DNA of 64,000 nucleotides from Chelativorans multitrophicus (GTDB lineage Bacteria; Pseudomonadota; Alphaproteobacteria; Rhizobiales; Rhizobiaceae): NCBI RefSeq assembly GCF_011317445.1, contig NZ_JAAAPL010000002.1, forward strand, positions 714,589-778,588, read 5' to 3'. Below the pieces are notes generated by a model. The model did no database searches. It was not told the origin of the DNA and saw nothing but the letters and a program-made list of their open reading frames with translations. Shown here in pieces: positions 25,290 to 33,794 of this stretch (positions are counted from its first letter, which is position 1; the number at the start of each line of letters is the position of its first letter). A program made the translations under genes and the position numbers.

Positions 25290-27896
25290 CTAAAAGAAGC
25301 TCTTGCGCTGCCACCACCCGGTCTTTCGCGCCGGTGCTTCACCGCTTTCCCCGGTAGATGTAACGACGGGTTTTGGCTTTTCCGAAGTGTTGGCAGCGGT
25401 TCGCCTTGATGGCTTGGACGGCTTGTCTTCGGGCTTGTCCTCGACCAGAGCTTCGACCGTTGGGGCGGCTGGCGCGGGTTCTTCGTCCTGCGCCACCGGG
25501 GCTGGCTGCGCGATCTCGTCGGCAGCCGCATCCTTTTTCGCGCGGGTCTTTCGGCGCGGTTTCTTGGCTGGTTTCTCTTCCACCACCACTTCTTCGGCGG
25601 AAACCTCCGCAACAGGCTCTGCCTCCGCCGCTGCCGCTTCGCTCGTCGCCGCTGCCGCTTCGCTCGACACGGCTTCGCTCGCCGCCTCTGCCTGAATTTC
25701 GCCCGCCGGTTCCTCTGACTGCGCCGTTACCGCATCTTCCGGTGCGGCTTCCTCGTCCCGGCGATTGCGCTTGCCGCCGCGCTTTCCGCGGTGGCGCTTC
25801 TTGCGAGGTCCACCGTCGCCAGCCTCGACGTCTGCCGCCTCCGCTTCCGTTTCGGCGGCGGTGAGATCGGCCTCGCCCGTCTCGGCTGCCGGCTCCGAGA
25901 TTTCCTCTGTTACCGCGGAATGCGGCGCAGCTTGCTCGGCGGCACGGTCCTTTCCTCCACGCCGACGGCGGCGGCGGCGCCGCTTGCGGCCAGGACCGCC
26001 CGGCTCCTCGGCTGCCGTCTGCTTCTCCTCCAGTTCCTCCGTCTCTTCGACGTAGGTTTCCTCCTCCGCTTCATCCTCGACTTCCGGCACGGCCTGGACG
26101 ACCGCTCTCGACGCCGGAACGCGGGTGGAGGGCTGGCCTTTTACAATGGCGTAGTGCTGGGTTCCCAACTCCTCGTCCGTCTCGATCGTGATCTCCACGC
26201 CAAACCGCGACTCCATCTCGACGAGCGTCGCGCGCTTGTGATTGAGAAGGTAGAGAGCCGTCGAAGTGGGGGTGCGCACGGTGATATCGTGGCGTCCATC
26301 CTTCAACAGATATTCCTCGATGGCGCGCACCACGAGCAGCGCAACAGACGAATCGGAACGCACATGGCCGGTGCCGCCGCAATGGGGGCAGGGCTGCATT
26401 GTGCTTTCCAGAACGCTTGAACGGATGCGCTGGCGCGACATCTCCAGCAGGCCGAAATGCGAGATGCGCCCCACCTGGATCCGGGCGCGGTCGCTCTTCA
26501 GACATTCTTTCAGACGCTTTTCGACCGCGCGGTTGTTGCGGTTCTCCTCCATGTCGATGAAGTCGATGACGATCAGTCCCGCAAGATCGCGCAGGCGAAG
26601 CTGTCTCGATATCTCTTCCGCCGCCTCCAGATTGGTCTGGAGGGCGGTGTCCTCGATGGAATGCTCCTTTGTCGAGCGGCCGGAGTTTACGTCGATGGCG
26701 ACAAGGGCTTCAGTCTGGTTGATGATGATATAGCCGCCTGACTTTAGCGTCACCTGCGGCTGCAGCATCTTATCCAACTGAGCTTCGATGCCGTTGCGCG
26801 CGAAAATCGGCACGCTGTCGCGGTATGGCTGCACAGCTTTCGCATGGCTCGGCATCAGCATGCGCATGAAATCCTTGGCCTCGCGATAGCCGTCTTCACC
26901 GGCCACCAGGATTTCGTCGATATCCTTGTTGTAGAGATCGCGCACCGCGCGCTTGATGAGGCTGCCTTCCTCATAAACGAGGGCAGGGGCTATGGATTCG
27001 AGCGTCAAAGTGCGCACCCGCTCCCAAAGCCGCATCAGATATTCGTAGTCGCGCTTGATTTCAGCCTTGGTGCGATTGGCACCGGCCGTGCGAAGGATTA
27101 CCCCCATGCCTTCCGGTACATCGAGGCCCTTGACCACCTCTTTGAGCCGCTTGCGGTCCTGGAGATTCGTGATCTTGCGCGAGATGCCGCCGCCGCGCGC
27201 GGTATTCGGCATCAGCACGGAATACCGTCCGGCGAGCGACAGATAGGTGGTGAGAGCCGCGCCCTTGCTGCCGCGTTCTTCCTTAACCACCTGCACCAGC
27301 ATGATTTGCCGGCGCTTGATCACTTCCTGGATCTTATAGTTGCGACGCACGGGGCGCCGGCGATTCTGCGCTTCATCAAGCGCGTCCTCGGCGCCAACCG
27401 TATCGACCTCATCCGATCCGTTCGCTTCATCCGAGCCGTTGCCATCGGCAGCAAGCGGCTCGGAGACGGTATCGTCCCTGACAGCTTCCGGCTGCGCCAC
27501 ATCCTTGCCTTCGGACACAACCTCGTCGGTCTTAGCATCACGACGACGACGCTTGCGGCCGCGCCCGGCCTGCGCCTCGCCTTCCTCCGCTTCGTCGGCC
27601 GCGCGGGCTTCCTCGGCTTCGGCTTCCAGAAGCGCCTGCCGATCGGCAACGGGAATCTGGTAATAATCAGGATGAATTTCGCTGAAGGCGAGGAAGCCGT
27701 GGCGGTTTCCTCCGTATTCAACAAAGGCAGCCTGCAGGGAAGGCTCTACGCGTGTCACCCGCGCAAGGTAGATGTTTCCTCTGAGTTGCTTCTTATCTTG
27801 TGATTCGAAATCGAACTCTTCGATACGGTTACCGCGCAGGACAACAACGCGGGTTTCCTCCGGGTGGGAGGCGTCTATCAGCATCTTGTTTGGCAT
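25290..27896 (-). CDS. rne: Ribonuclease E
   Basis: The 868-residue protein has the RNase E/G catalytic core. An S1 domain starts near residue 38 (NIYLARVTRVEPSLQAAFVEYG), and the 5'-sensor and RNase H-like regions follow with VVDFIDMEE-type DNase-I-like motifs. The zinc-link cysteines are Cys503 and Cys506 in CPHCGGTGHV. An acidic and basic low-complexity insertion of about 90 residues (about 90-180) interrupts the S1 domain, as in other alphaproteobacteria. The C-terminal third is disordered, alternating acidic Ala/Glu tracts with Arg/Lys clusters for RNA and degradosome binding. ATG 27896 follows GGGGAG. An upstream in-frame TTG is rejected. Its 5' leader contains a long hairpin. Confidence 0.95.
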   Translation of the reverse strand: MPNKMLIDASHPEETRVVVLRGNRIEEFDFESQDKKQLRGNIYLARVTRVEPSLQAAFVEYGGNRHGFLAFSEIHPDYYQIPVADRQALLEAEAEEARAADEAEEGEAQAGRGRKRRRRDAKTDEVVSEGKDVAQPEAVRDDTVSEPLAADGNGSDEANGSDEVDTVGAEDALDEAQNRRRPVRRNYKIQEVIKRRQIMLVQVVKEERGSKGAALTTYLSLAGRYSVLMPNTARGGGISRKITNLQDRKRLKEVVKGLDVPEGMGVILRTAGANRTKAEIKRDYEYLMRLWERVRTLTLESIAPALVYEEGSLIKRAVRDLYNKDIDEILVAGEDGYREAKDFMRMLMPSHAKAVQPYRDSVPIFARNGIEAQLDKMLQPQVTLKSGGYIIINQTEALVAIDVNSGRSTKEHSIEDTALQTNLEAAEEISRQLRLRDLAGLIVIDFIDMEENRNNRAVEKRLKECLKSDRARIQVGRISHFGLLEMSRQRIRSSVLESTMQPCPHCGGTGHVRSDSSVALLVVRAIEEYLLKDGRHDITVRTPTSTALYLLNHKRATLVEMESRFGVEITIETDEELGTQHYAIVKGQPSTRVPASRAVVQAVPEVEDEAEEETYVEETEELEEKQTAAEEPGGPGRKRRRRRRRRGGKDRAAEQAAPHSAVTEEISEPAAETGEADLTAAETEAEAADVEAGDGGPRKKRHRGKRGGKRNRRDEEAAPEDAVTAQSEEPAGEIQAEAASEAVSSEAAAATSEAAAAEAEPVAEVSAEEVVVEEKPAKKPRRKTRAKKDAAADEIAQPAPVAQDEEPAPAAPTVEALVEDKPEDKPSKPSRRTAANTSEKPKPVVTSTGESGEAPARKTGWWQRKSFF

Positions 27897-28504
27897 AAAA
27901 TCTTTTCTCCCCGGCAAGAATCCAGTGCCGGATGGAAGCGTTCCGCTTCTCTTCCTGGCTCTTCTGGATTCTCATGCCGGACAATCTGAAGCCTGCCGGT
28001 CGGGGTCTTGATGCAGAAGAATGCCGGGCCGCCGCTATACCGCTGCGGATTTTTCCGGGGCAACTCCTCACTGCGCTTAACGCCATAGCATCGCCTGGCA
28101 GGACCGTTTCAACCATAGCCCGGATCAACGGGCCGCCTTTTGCTCGTTTGAGCCGGCGCGGGGAACTTCCCGGCCGTTTTCCTCGCTTAAGGGTTTCGGC
28201 CAAGCCGCAAACACCTTGAAGAAATCCTCTGAGCCATCATCCGCGCCGGCATCAAGTTCCGGAAACTCGCCCGCCAAATCCGTACCTTACCAGGTTCGAG
28301 GTCCCGCCGATGGGCGCTACAATGGTTCAAAACTGCTTTTATGATTTGACACCGTCCATGGCAACCCTGAAATCATCGCCCGGTCCGATCGCGCAGAACG
28401 GAACCTGGTTGCCTTGAAGCGGCCCAAAGCTTCGTTTAACGGCGCGTAACGGTTGCCAAATCGAAGTGGGGACTTACGTGGCGGAACGGCCGACTCCAAA
28501 AGCC
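27897..28504 (+). other. 608-bp divergent intergenic region between rne and the amidase gene
   Basis: No ORF here is convincing. It must hold the promoters for leftward rne and the rightward amidase. The rne-proximal 75 bp contain the hairpin described separately. A perfect TTGACA lies at 28346-28351 on the plus strand, but no good -10 element follows at 16-19 bp. A GGTTCGAGGTCCC sequence at about 28290 resembles a tRNA T-arm, but no cloverleaf can be built around it. Otherwise I see nothing. Confidence 0.5.
27918..27971 (-). promoter_or_regulatory. Long hairpin in the 5' leader of rne
   Basis: On the minus strand GAATCCAG (27971-27964) pairs with CTGGATTC (27925-27918). Inside is a second stem, GAAGCG-GAA-CGCTTC. 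The structure ends just before the GGGGAG ribosome-binding site and 22 nt before the start codon. RNase E mRNA is autoregulated through 5' hairpins in E. coli, so a similar role is plausible here but not shown. Confidence 0.5.
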
Positions 28505-29737
28505 ATGCGGGCGCATCGCGCGAGGCGAGAAACACGGCACGGACCGCATGCTTCCGGCCCTTTTCTTCTCTTGCTTTTCCTTCTGACGGCCTTCTGGGGG
28601 CCACCAGCATTCGCCCAAGCGGTTCAACCGCTTGTCGCCTATGATCATACGATGGCCGGTGATGCGAACCGTGTGCGGATCGTACTCAACTTCGACCGGA
28701 AACCGGAAGTCAACTGGTTTCTCCTGCGCGCGCCGCACCGGCTGGTGGTGGATTTTCCCGAAACGGATTTCGGCATCGAGGAGAAGGAGACCGAGCCCCG
28801 GGGGCTGATCTCACGCGTTCGCTATGGCCGGATGGCGCCTGGCCATTCGCGGATGATCTACACCATGCCGGGCCCATTCAAGGTCGAGGAGGTCTCGGTG
28901 CTGAAAAACGAGACCTCGCCGGGTTACCGGATGATCGCCGATATCGTTTCAGCTTCGGAGAGCGATTTCGAATCGGCAATGCGCGAGCGCCTTGCCGCTG
29001 CGCCAGATGCAGGAACTGCAAAGGAAGTGGTGAAGCAAAAGCCGACGGATGACCGCTTCATGATAGCGATCGATCCCGGCCACGGCGGAATCGACGGGGG
29101 AGCGCGCGGCGTGAGCGGCACCTTCGAAAAGACGATTACCCTTACTTTTGCTCAGGAACTCAAGAAGAGCCTCGAGGCAACCGGCAAATACAATGTCGTG
29201 CTTACGAGAAACGAAGACGTTTTCCTGCGGCTCGACGAGCGGGTGCGAATTGCGCGCGAGAACGAGGCCGACCTTCTCATTTCCATCCATGCCGATGCGA
29301 TTTCAATGCGCGATTTCCGCGGCGCCACGGTTTATACCTTGTCGGATCGGGCCTCCGACGCGGAGGCGGCGGCAACGGCTGCACGGGAAAACCTCTCCGA
29401 CGAGCTCGCGGGCTTGACGGCAGAGGAGGAGCAGGACCATGTCGCCGACATTCTATTCGACCTCATTCGCCGGGAGACGCACGCCTTCTCCATCCATTTT
29501 GCCCGCACCTTGCTCGACAGCCTCGGCGAGACGGTGCACCTGGTCGGCAATCCCCTGCGTTCAGCAGGTTTTCTCGTTCTCAAGGCGCCGGATGTGCCCT
29601 CCGTTCTCGTTGAGCTCGGCTATCTGTCAAATCCGGAAGACGAGAAACAGATGAAGGACCCGGCCTGGCGCGCGAAGGCAGTCGATTCGATCCTTCGGGC
29701 GATCAACATATTCGCTGCCGCGAGGGCGGGTGGATAA
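28505..29737 (+). CDS. N-acetylmuramoyl-L-alanine amidase (AMIN plus Amidase_3)
   Basis: The product (about 410 residues) has a signal sequence (hydrophobic FLLLLFLLTAFW, cleavage near AFAQA) and an N-terminal AMIN domain that directs it to peptidoglycan or the septum (VRIVLNFDRKPEVNWFLL, RLVVDFPETDF). The Amidase_3 zinc domain starts at IAIDPGHGGIDGGARG and includes SIHADAI and PSVLVELGYLSNPEDE. It cleaves the amide between MurNAc and the stem peptide during cell separation, like AmiC. The start is uncertain: GTG 28466 and GTG 28478 are in frame upstream. ATG 28505 gives a basic n-region before the hydrophobic core. The PBP1a gene follows 194 bp downstream. Confidence 0.92.
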   Translation: MRAHRARRETRHGPHASGPFLLLLFLLTAFWGPPAFAQAVQPLVAYDHTMAGDANRVRIVLNFDRKPEVNWFLLRAPHRLVVDFPETDFGIEEKETEPRGLISRVRYGRMAPGHSRMIYTMPGPFKVEEVSVLKNETSPGYRMIADIVSASESDFESAMRERLAAAPDAGTAKEVVKQKPTDDRFMIAIDPGHGGIDGGARGVSGTFEKTITLTFAQELKKSLEATGKYNVVLTRNEDVFLRLDERVRIARENEADLLISIHADAISMRDFRGATVYTLSDRASDAEAAATAARENLSDELAGLTAEEEQDHVADILFDLIRRETHAFSIHFARTLLDSLGETVHLVGNPLRSAGFLVLKAPDVPSVLVELGYLSNPEDEKQMKDPAWRAKAVDSILRAINIFAAARAGG

Positions 29738-29931
29738 GCCGATCCGTTGCAATCTCACAACGCTCTCGCTTCTTTTTGCGTTGGCAAACGATAAAGGCTG
29801 GCGGGCTGCCTAATTTTGCTCACAAGACGCAGGCAGGTGATGCGCATCGTCGTGATTTCACCTCCGGGCGATTATAGTGCTATCATTGCCGCGGGAGGAG
29901 TAGCCGGGCTACCGGTCACACTGGAGCGAGC

Positions 29932-32388
29932 ATGTTACGTCTCTTAGGATATTTTTTCGGCATCGGCATTGTCTTTGCGCTGATTGCTGCTGCAGGTGTG
30001 GCACTCTATGTCGGAGATCTGTCGAAAGACCTGCCTGATTACGAAGTGCTGGCAAAGTATGAACCGCCGGTGATGACCCGCGTTCATGCGTCCGACGGTT
30101 CGCTGATGGCGGAATTCGCCCGCGAGCGGCGCCTTTACCTTCCGATCAAGGCCATTCCGGACCGTGTAAAGGCCGCATTTCTTTCGGCTGAGGACAAGAG
30201 CTTCTATTCCCACCCTGGCGTTGATCCGGCGGGTCTGGTCAGCGCTGTGTTCACCAATCTGCAGAATATCGGTACCGGGCGCAGGCCGGTCGGTGCATCC
30301 ACGATCACGCAGCAGGTGGCAAAGAATTTCCTGCTGAGCTCTGACCAGACGATCGAGCGGAAGATTAAGGAGATGATTCTCGCCTTCCGTATCGAGCAAG
30401 CCTACTCCAAGGATCGCATCCTGGAGCTTTATTTGAATGAGATCTTCTTCGGTCTTGGCGCATACGGAATCGCCGGCGCGGCATTGGCCTATTACGACAA
30501 GCCTGTTTCAGAACTCAGCATAGCGGAAGCCGCATACCTCGCCTCGCTGCCCAAAGGGCCTTCGAACTACCATCCTTTCCGTCATACCGATCGCGCCCTC
30601 GAGCGCCGCAATTGGGTAATCGATCGGATGCACGCGAACGGCTACATCACCGCCAAGGAAGCCGCGGAGGCGAAGGCCACCGGCCTCGACGTGAAGCCGC
30701 GCGAACGTGGCAATTATCTCGCCGGCTCTGAATATTTCACCGAGGAAGTCCGGCGTGAGCTTATCGCGCGCTATGGAGAGGACGCCCTTTATGATGGCGG
30801 CCTCTATGTACGCACTACGCTCGATCCAAAGCTGCAGCTTCTCGCTGAGAAAGCCTTGCGCCACGGCCTGATGAAGTACGATACCCTGCGGGGCTACCGC
30901 GGGCCGGTGAAGCATATCGATATCTCCGGCGATTGGGGCGAACCGCTGGCCGAAGTGCCCGGTCTGCGTGACGTATCCGAGTGGGCTTTGGCCGTTGTCC
31001 TTGAAGCTTCCGGCAACGATGTGAAGATCGGGATACAGCCCAAGCGCGAGATCTCCGGCGAGCTGTCGAAGGAGCGGGAAACCGGAACAATCGACACTGG
31101 CGATATCGGCTGGGTGCTCCGTCACGTGGTCGATGGGAAGCTCCTCAAGGCAAAGTCGCTGGAAGACGTGTTCGAGCCGGGCGATGTGATCTATGTCGAG
31201 CGCAAAAGCGAGGGACAGGATACGTGGCTGGTTCGGCAGGTGCCGGCAATCGGCGGCGCGCTGGTTGCCATGGATCCGCACACCGGCCGCGTGCTTGCAA
31301 TGGCGGGAGGCTTCTCTTACGCGGCCTCCGAGTTCAACCGCGCCACGCAGGCCTACCGCCAGCCCGGCTCCTCCTTCAAGCCCATCATATATGCCGCGGC
31401 ACTCGACAACGGATACACGCCCGCGACGGTGATCATGGACGCGCCGCTCACCATCCATGTCGGAAACCAGGTCTGGGAGCCGAAGAACTATGGCGGCGAT
31501 TTCGCCGGCCCCTCCACGCTGCGCACAGGCATCGAGCGCTCGCGTAACCTGATGACGGTTCGGCTAGCGCAGGATATGGGAATGGATCTTGTCGCCGAAT
31601 ATGCGGAGCGTTTCGGCATCTATGACGACATGCCGGAGCACATCGCCATGTCGCTGGGCTCGGGCGAGACGACGGTGATGCGCATGGTCTCGGCCTATGC
31701 GGTCATGGCCAATGGCGGCAAGTTCATCCAGCCCTCGCTCGTCGATCGCATCCAAGACCGCTACGGCAGGACCGTCTACAAACACGACACGCGCGAGTGC
31801 GAGGGCTGTGCCGCCGATGCTTGGAAAAATCAGCCCGAAGCCGAGCTGATCGACAATCGCGAGCAGGTGCTTGACCCGATGACCGCGTACCAGATCACCT
31901 CCATCATGCAGGGCGTGGTGCAGCGCGGCACGGCAAGCAGCCTGGCGGAGCTCGGCCGCCCCATTGCGGGCAAAACCGGTACGACGAACGACGAGAAGGA
32001 TGCCTGGTTCATTGGCTATACGCCGGACATGGTCGTAGGCGTTTTCATGGGATACGATCAGCCGAAGCCCATGGGCAAGGGTTCCACCGGCAGCGGCCTG
32101 GCGGCACCGGTCTTCAAGGAATTCATGGCGGATGCCCTGAAGGACATGCGTCCCGTGGACTTCCAGGTTCCCGAAGGCATGCAGCTCATCGCCATCGACC
32201 GGAAGACCGGCATGCGGGCTCAGGAAGGTGCGCCCGGCACCATCCTGGAAGCCTTCAAGCCCGGCACCGGCCCGGCGGACAGCTATTGGGTCATCGGCAT
32301 GGAGAGCTCCCAGGTGAGCACCGGCGCGAGCAATATCTCGCCCGAGGCAAACCGGGCGATCACCTCCGGGGCAGGCGGCCTCTTTTAG
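29932..32388 (+). CDS. mrcA: Penicillin-binding protein 1A
   Basis: This 818-residue bifunctional peptidoglycan synthase has an N-terminal membrane anchor (about 6-26). A GT51 glycosyltransferase domain (about 50-230) contains AFLSAEDKSFYSHPGVDP, GASTITQQVAKNFLLS and ELYLNEIFFG. An OB-like insertion follows, then a transpeptidase domain with the nucleophile Ser480 in PGSSFKP and a KTGTTND box. It polymerises and crosslinks glycan strands at the inner membrane. It follows the amidase gene on the same strand, and an intrinsic terminator lies 16 bp after the stop. Length and motifs are normal. Confidence 0.96.
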   Translation: MLRLLGYFFGIGIVFALIAAAGVALYVGDLSKDLPDYEVLAKYEPPVMTRVHASDGSLMAEFARERRLYLPIKAIPDRVKAAFLSAEDKSFYSHPGVDPAGLVSAVFTNLQNIGTGRRPVGASTITQQVAKNFLLSSDQTIERKIKEMILAFRIEQAYSKDRILELYLNEIFFGLGAYGIAGAALAYYDKPVSELSIAEAAYLASLPKGPSNYHPFRHTDRALERRNWVIDRMHANGYITAKEAAEAKATGLDVKPRERGNYLAGSEYFTEEVRRELIARYGEDALYDGGLYVRTTLDPKLQLLAEKALRHGLMKYDTLRGYRGPVKHIDISGDWGEPLAEVPGLRDVSEWALAVVLEASGNDVKIGIQPKREISGELSKERETGTIDTGDIGWVLRHVVDGKLLKAKSLEDVFEPGDVIYVERKSEGQDTWLVRQVPAIGGALVAMDPHTGRVLAMAGGFSYAASEFNRATQAYRQPGSSFKPIIYAAALDNGYTPATVIMDAPLTIHVGNQVWEPKNYGGDFAGPSTLRTGIERSRNLMTVRLAQDMGMDLVAEYAERFGIYDDMPEHIAMSLGSGETTVMRMVSAYAVMANGGKFIQPSLVDRIQDRYGRTVYKHDTRECEGCAADAWKNQPEAELIDNREQVLDPMTAYQITSIMQGVVQRGTASSLAELGRPIAGKTGTTNDEKDAWFIGYTPDMVVGVFMGYDQPKPMGKGSTGSGLAAPVFKEFMADALKDMRPVDFQVPEGMQLIAIDRKTGMRAQEGAPGTILEAFKPGTGPADSYWVIGMESSQVSTGASNISPEANRAITSGAGGLF

Positions 32389-32404
32389 CCCTTTGCAAAG
32401 CCCC

Positions 32405-32441
32405 AAAGCGGTCCTATCGCAGATGGGGCCGCTTTTTCTTT
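32405..32441 (+). terminator. Intrinsic terminator after mrcA
   Basis: AAAGCGGTCC (32405-32414) pairs with GGGCCGCTTT (32426-32435), with one G-T pair, and runs into TTTTTCTTT. It separates mrcA from prfB. Confidence 0.85.
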
Positions 32442-32518
32442 ACACGCGGTGCTTCGATACATAAGTTCCGCCGCGAGTCGGGTGACGAGCCGGCATCTTC
32501 AAAGGAAAGAAACCATTC

Positions 32519-33650
32519 ATGCGTGCGGAAACCGCCAATCTGATCGATGAAATCAAGCAGGCCATAAGCCTGCTGAGGAGGTATCTTTGACTGGGACGAG
32601 GCGGTAAAACGGCTCGAATACCTCAATTCCCGCGCCGAGGACGGCAACCTGTGGAACGATCCGCAGGAAGCGCAGAAGCTGATGCGCGAGCGCCAGTCTC
32701 TCGAAGAAAACATCAATGCGATCAATGGTCTCAGCCGATCTCTTGATGACAATGTAGAGCTGATCAAGCTCGGAGAGGAAGAAGGGGACGCGGGGATCGT
32801 CGAGGAGGCGGAATCCGCTATTCGCTCGCTGCGCGGGGAGATTTCGGCGCGCCAGATCGAGACGCTTCTTTCCGGAGAGGCCGACGCCAACGACACATAT
32901 CTGGAGGTTCATGCCGGCGCGGGCGGCACGGAAAGCCAGGACTGGGCCTTGATGCTGCTTCGGATGTATACGCGCTGGGCGGAGCGGCGGGGCATGAAGG
33001 TCGAGACGCTTGAGGTGCATGACGGTGAGGAGGCCGGCATCAAATCGGCCACCATTCTCGTCCACGGCCACAATGCTTACGGCTGGCTCAAGACCGAATC
33101 GGGCGTGCACCGGCTGGTGCGGATCTCGCCTTTCGACAGCAATGCACGCCGGCACACGTCATTCGCGAGCATCTGGGTTTATCCGGTTATCGACGATTCG
33201 ATCGAGATCGAAATCCCGGAATCAGAGGTGCGGATCGACACCTATCGCTCTTCCGGCGCTGGCGGACAGCACGTGAATACGACGGATTCGGCCGTGCGCA
33301 TTACACACATCCCGACGGGCATCGCAGTCGCCTGCCAGCAGGAGCGCTCGCAGCACAAGAACCGGGCGAAGGCGTGGGAGATGCTGCGCGCTCGGCTTTA
33401 TGAGCTGGAGCTCAAGAAGCGCGAGGAGGCGGCGAACGCCACCGAGGCGTCAAAGAGCGACATCGGCTGGGGGCACCAGATACGCTCCTACGTGCTGCAG
33501 CCATATCAGCTCGTTAAGGATCTGCGCACCGGTGTGGAGAGTCCTAGCCCGCAGGACGTGCTGGACGGGGACCTGGACGAATTCATGAAGGCTTCGCTTT
33601 CGCAGCGTGTGGGCGGTGTTGAGCCGGCGGAAGTTGCGGATATCGACTGA
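32519..33650 (+). CDS. prfB: Peptide chain release factor 2, expressed by programmed +1 frameshift
   Basis: Frame 0 starts at ATG 32519 and runs 23 codons to CTT at 32585-32587, followed by an in-frame TGA. A +1 slip past T32588 continues at GAC 32589 to give a 376-residue RF2. The full protein has the stop-codon recognition tripeptide Ser203-Pro-Phe205 ([12 protein letters not shown]) and the Gly248-Gly-Gln250 peptidyl-hydrolysis motif ([10 protein letters not shown]). It terminates translation at UGA and UAA, and the internal UGA makes its synthesis self-regulating. A simple ORF call would begin too late, at 32682. glmS follows on the same strand. Confidence 0.97.
32576..32591 (+). promoter_or_regulatory. 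prfB programmed frameshift site
   Basis: AGGAGG (32576-32581) lies three bases before the slippery CTT, then TGA and C: the classic RF2 signal AGGxGG-N3-CTT-TGA-C. The internal Shine-Dalgarno and the poor UGAC stop context promote the +1 shift when RF2 is scarce. Confidence 0.96.
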
Positions 33651-33794
33651 CCTTACGCACGACGTCTGTGTACCCTCAAAAACCATAATTCCATTTGAGG
33701 CCTGTAGCTTGTGCGGTAGTGCTGTATAGCTGACCGGAGCCGGCGCCGAGATCGGCTCGATCATTCATTGCGAGATGTCCATAGGGGATCGAAA

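Noticed and set aside
28286..28303. T-arm-like GGTTCGAGGTCCC suggesting a tRNA
   Set aside because: No acceptor stem, D arm or anticodon arm can be formed around it on the plus strand.
28346..28374. TTGACA as an amidase promoter
   Set aside because: The -35 is perfect, but no acceptable -10 lies at 16-19 bp, so I did not call it.
33674..33700. CCTCAAA/TTTGAGG inverted repeat between prfB and glmS as a terminator or glmS control element
   Set aside because: AT-rich 7-bp stem with a 13-nt loop and no U-run; no glmS ribozyme features.
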